Of a DNA stretch of 6,375 bases, positions 5,679 through 6,375 are shown piece after piece. The stretch's first letter is position 1; each line of letters starts with the position of its first letter. The DNA is taken from NCBI GenBank assembly GCA_040307715.1, contig JAWRJC010000139.1, positions 1 to 6,375 of the forward strand, read 5' to 3'. Source of the stretch: RUG13615 sp040307715. Its GTDB lineage: Bacteria > Bacillota > Clostridia > Peptostreptococcales > Anaerovoracaceae. The translations under genes and the position numbers were made by a program. Below the pieces are notes generated by a model. The model searched no databases. It was not told the origin of the DNA and saw only the letters and a program-made list of their open reading frames with translations.

Positions 5679-6375
5679 CTATCTGACGACGACGATCCCG
5701 CTCCCGTCCGCATCCGCGGCGGTCCCGCTCACGAACCGGTCGGCAAGGTCTTCCCCGCTGCGGATATACGCTTTGACGTAATCGTCCGTATAACCGGACC
5801 ACAGTCCGTTTTCCTGTTCCTCAACGAGCACGCGCTGCACAGTGCCCAGGTGCTGTCTGCAGAAGCCGGCACTGAGCCGGTCGCCGAGTTCGATCAGTCT
5901 CGCGCTGCGCTCCTTTTTCACCGGTTCGGGCACCTGGTCCGGCATGACCGCTGCTTTCGTGCCCGGGCGTTTGGAGTATTTGAACACATGGATCTTTCCG
6001 AAGCCGGTCTCTTCCGCCAGAGAAAGAGATTCGGCGAACTCCTCCTCTGTCTCACCGGGGAACCCGACGATGATGTCCGTCGTGATATTGAACAGCGGAT
6101 CGATGTCCCGGAGCACCTTGACAATGTCGAGGTACTCTTTGCGGCCGTACCGTCTGTTCATCCGCGCCAGAACGCTGTCGCTGCCGCTCTGCAGAGACAG
6201 ATGCAGATGATGGCAGAGCCGCTCGCTCTTAACGAGACGCGCGACGAACGGCGCATCGACCACGGTCGGTTCCAGAGATGCCAGCCGCACGCGGAAATCG
6301 CCGTCCATGCGGTCAAGGTCCGCCAGCAGACCGGGCAGATCTTCATACAGCGCGGTATTGATGCCGGTGAGGACG
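5679..6375 (-). CDS. mtaB: tRNA N6-threonylcarbamoyladenosine C2-methylthiotransferase MtaB (5' part beyond window)
   Basis: Radical-SAM methylthiotransferase that converts t6A to ms2t6A at position 37 of tRNAs reading ANN codons. The visible 231 residues are the C-terminal half; reading begins at 6374 with VLTGINTALYED. Diagnostic blocks follow: RLASLEPTVVD, HHLHLSLQSGSDSVLARMNR, ITTDIIVGFPGETEEEF, and KIHVFKYSKRPGTKAAVMPD. The last 60 or so residues fit a TRAM RNA-binding domain. The N-terminal methylthiotransferase domain and the radical-SAM CxxxCxxC lie outside the window, so they cannot be checked. The HHLHLSLQSG and GTKAA-MPDQV signatures favour MtaB (YqeV) over MiaB or RimO. The HIT gene follows 94 nt downstream with no convincing terminator in between. 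Confidence 0.92.
   Translation of the reverse strand, partial: VLTGINTALYEDLPGLLADLDRMDGDFRVRLASLEPTVVDAPFVARLVKSERLCHHLHLSLQSGSDSVLARMNRRYGRKEYLDIVKVLRDIDPLFNITTDIIVGFPGETEEEFAESLSLAEETGFGKIHVFKYSKRPGTKAAVMPDQVPEPVKKERSARLIELGDRLSAGFCRQHLGTVQRVLVEEQENGLWSGYTDDYVKAYIRSGEDLADRFVSGTAADADGSGIVVVR

Noticed and set aside
4154..5686. Plus-strand open frame of 510 codons running opposite phoH, yqeY, rpsU and the HIT gene
   Set aside because: It spans four well-recognised genes and three intergenic gaps on the other strand, its translation resembles no family I know, and it is best explained by codon bias of the sense genes keeping the antisense frame free of stops.
5243..5713. Longer HIT protein starting at 5713
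   Set aside because: The extra 43 residues overlap mtaB and lack family similarity, and a good ribosome-binding site precedes the internal ATG at 5584.
1..6375. Mobile element, CRISPR array, tRNA/rRNA gene or defence system
   Set aside because: No repeat arrays, terminal inverted repeats, transposase or integrase motifs, or RNA-gene structures were seen; coding is continuous with core genes and gaps under 100 bases.

Overview
All recognisable genes in this window lie on the minus strand and form one compact chromosomal housekeeping cluster. The order, translation-related content and short spacers match the rpsU / yqeY / phoH / ybeY / cdd / era neighbourhood of Bacillota, most likely a fairly GC-rich, Clostridia-like member. 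That placement is an inference from gene order and protein style; I could not run a taxonomic search. Nothing looks mobile: there are no transposases, integrases, tRNA or rRNA genes, or CRISPR repeats.

Layout in the direction of transcription (right to left). 6375-5679 is the 3' part of mtaB, which encodes a tRNA methylthiotransferase and is cut by the window edge. 5584-5243 encodes a HIT-family nucleotide-binding protein. A consensus sigma-A promoter embedded in the last codons of the HIT gene then drives rpsU (5182-5000) and yqeY (4960-4514). A perfect 10-bp hairpin at 4505-4482 separates yqeY from phoH (4459-3500, TTG start). ybeY (3439-2993) follows, then a 617-residue membrane-anchored SpoIIE/RsbU-type PP2C phosphatase (2982-1129), cdd (1083-703), and era (701 to the window edge, TTG start, C-terminus missing).

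Most of the cluster serves ribosomes and tRNA. MtaB modifies A37 of ANN-decoding tRNAs, S21 sits in the 30S subunit, YbeY processes 16S rRNA, and Era assembles the 30S subunit. PhoH and YqeY are conserved companions. Cdd is a pyrimidine-salvage passenger common in this neighbourhood. Several joints are tight (10 nt between ybeY and the phosphatase gene, 1 nt between cdd and era), so cotranscription and translational coupling are likely.

The element that departs from the usual order is the SpoIIE-type phosphatase. It occupies the slot between ybeY and cdd where many Bacillota carry diacylglycerol kinase (dgkA). It has two membrane segments, a roughly 240-residue predicted extracytoplasmic sensor, a HAMP-like linker and an apparently intact PP2C catalytic domain. 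No antagonist (STAS protein) or anti-sigma kinase is encoded nearby. This is the best candidate for undescribed biology here; the rest is ordinary core genome. No gene-free stretch exceeds about 100 bases.
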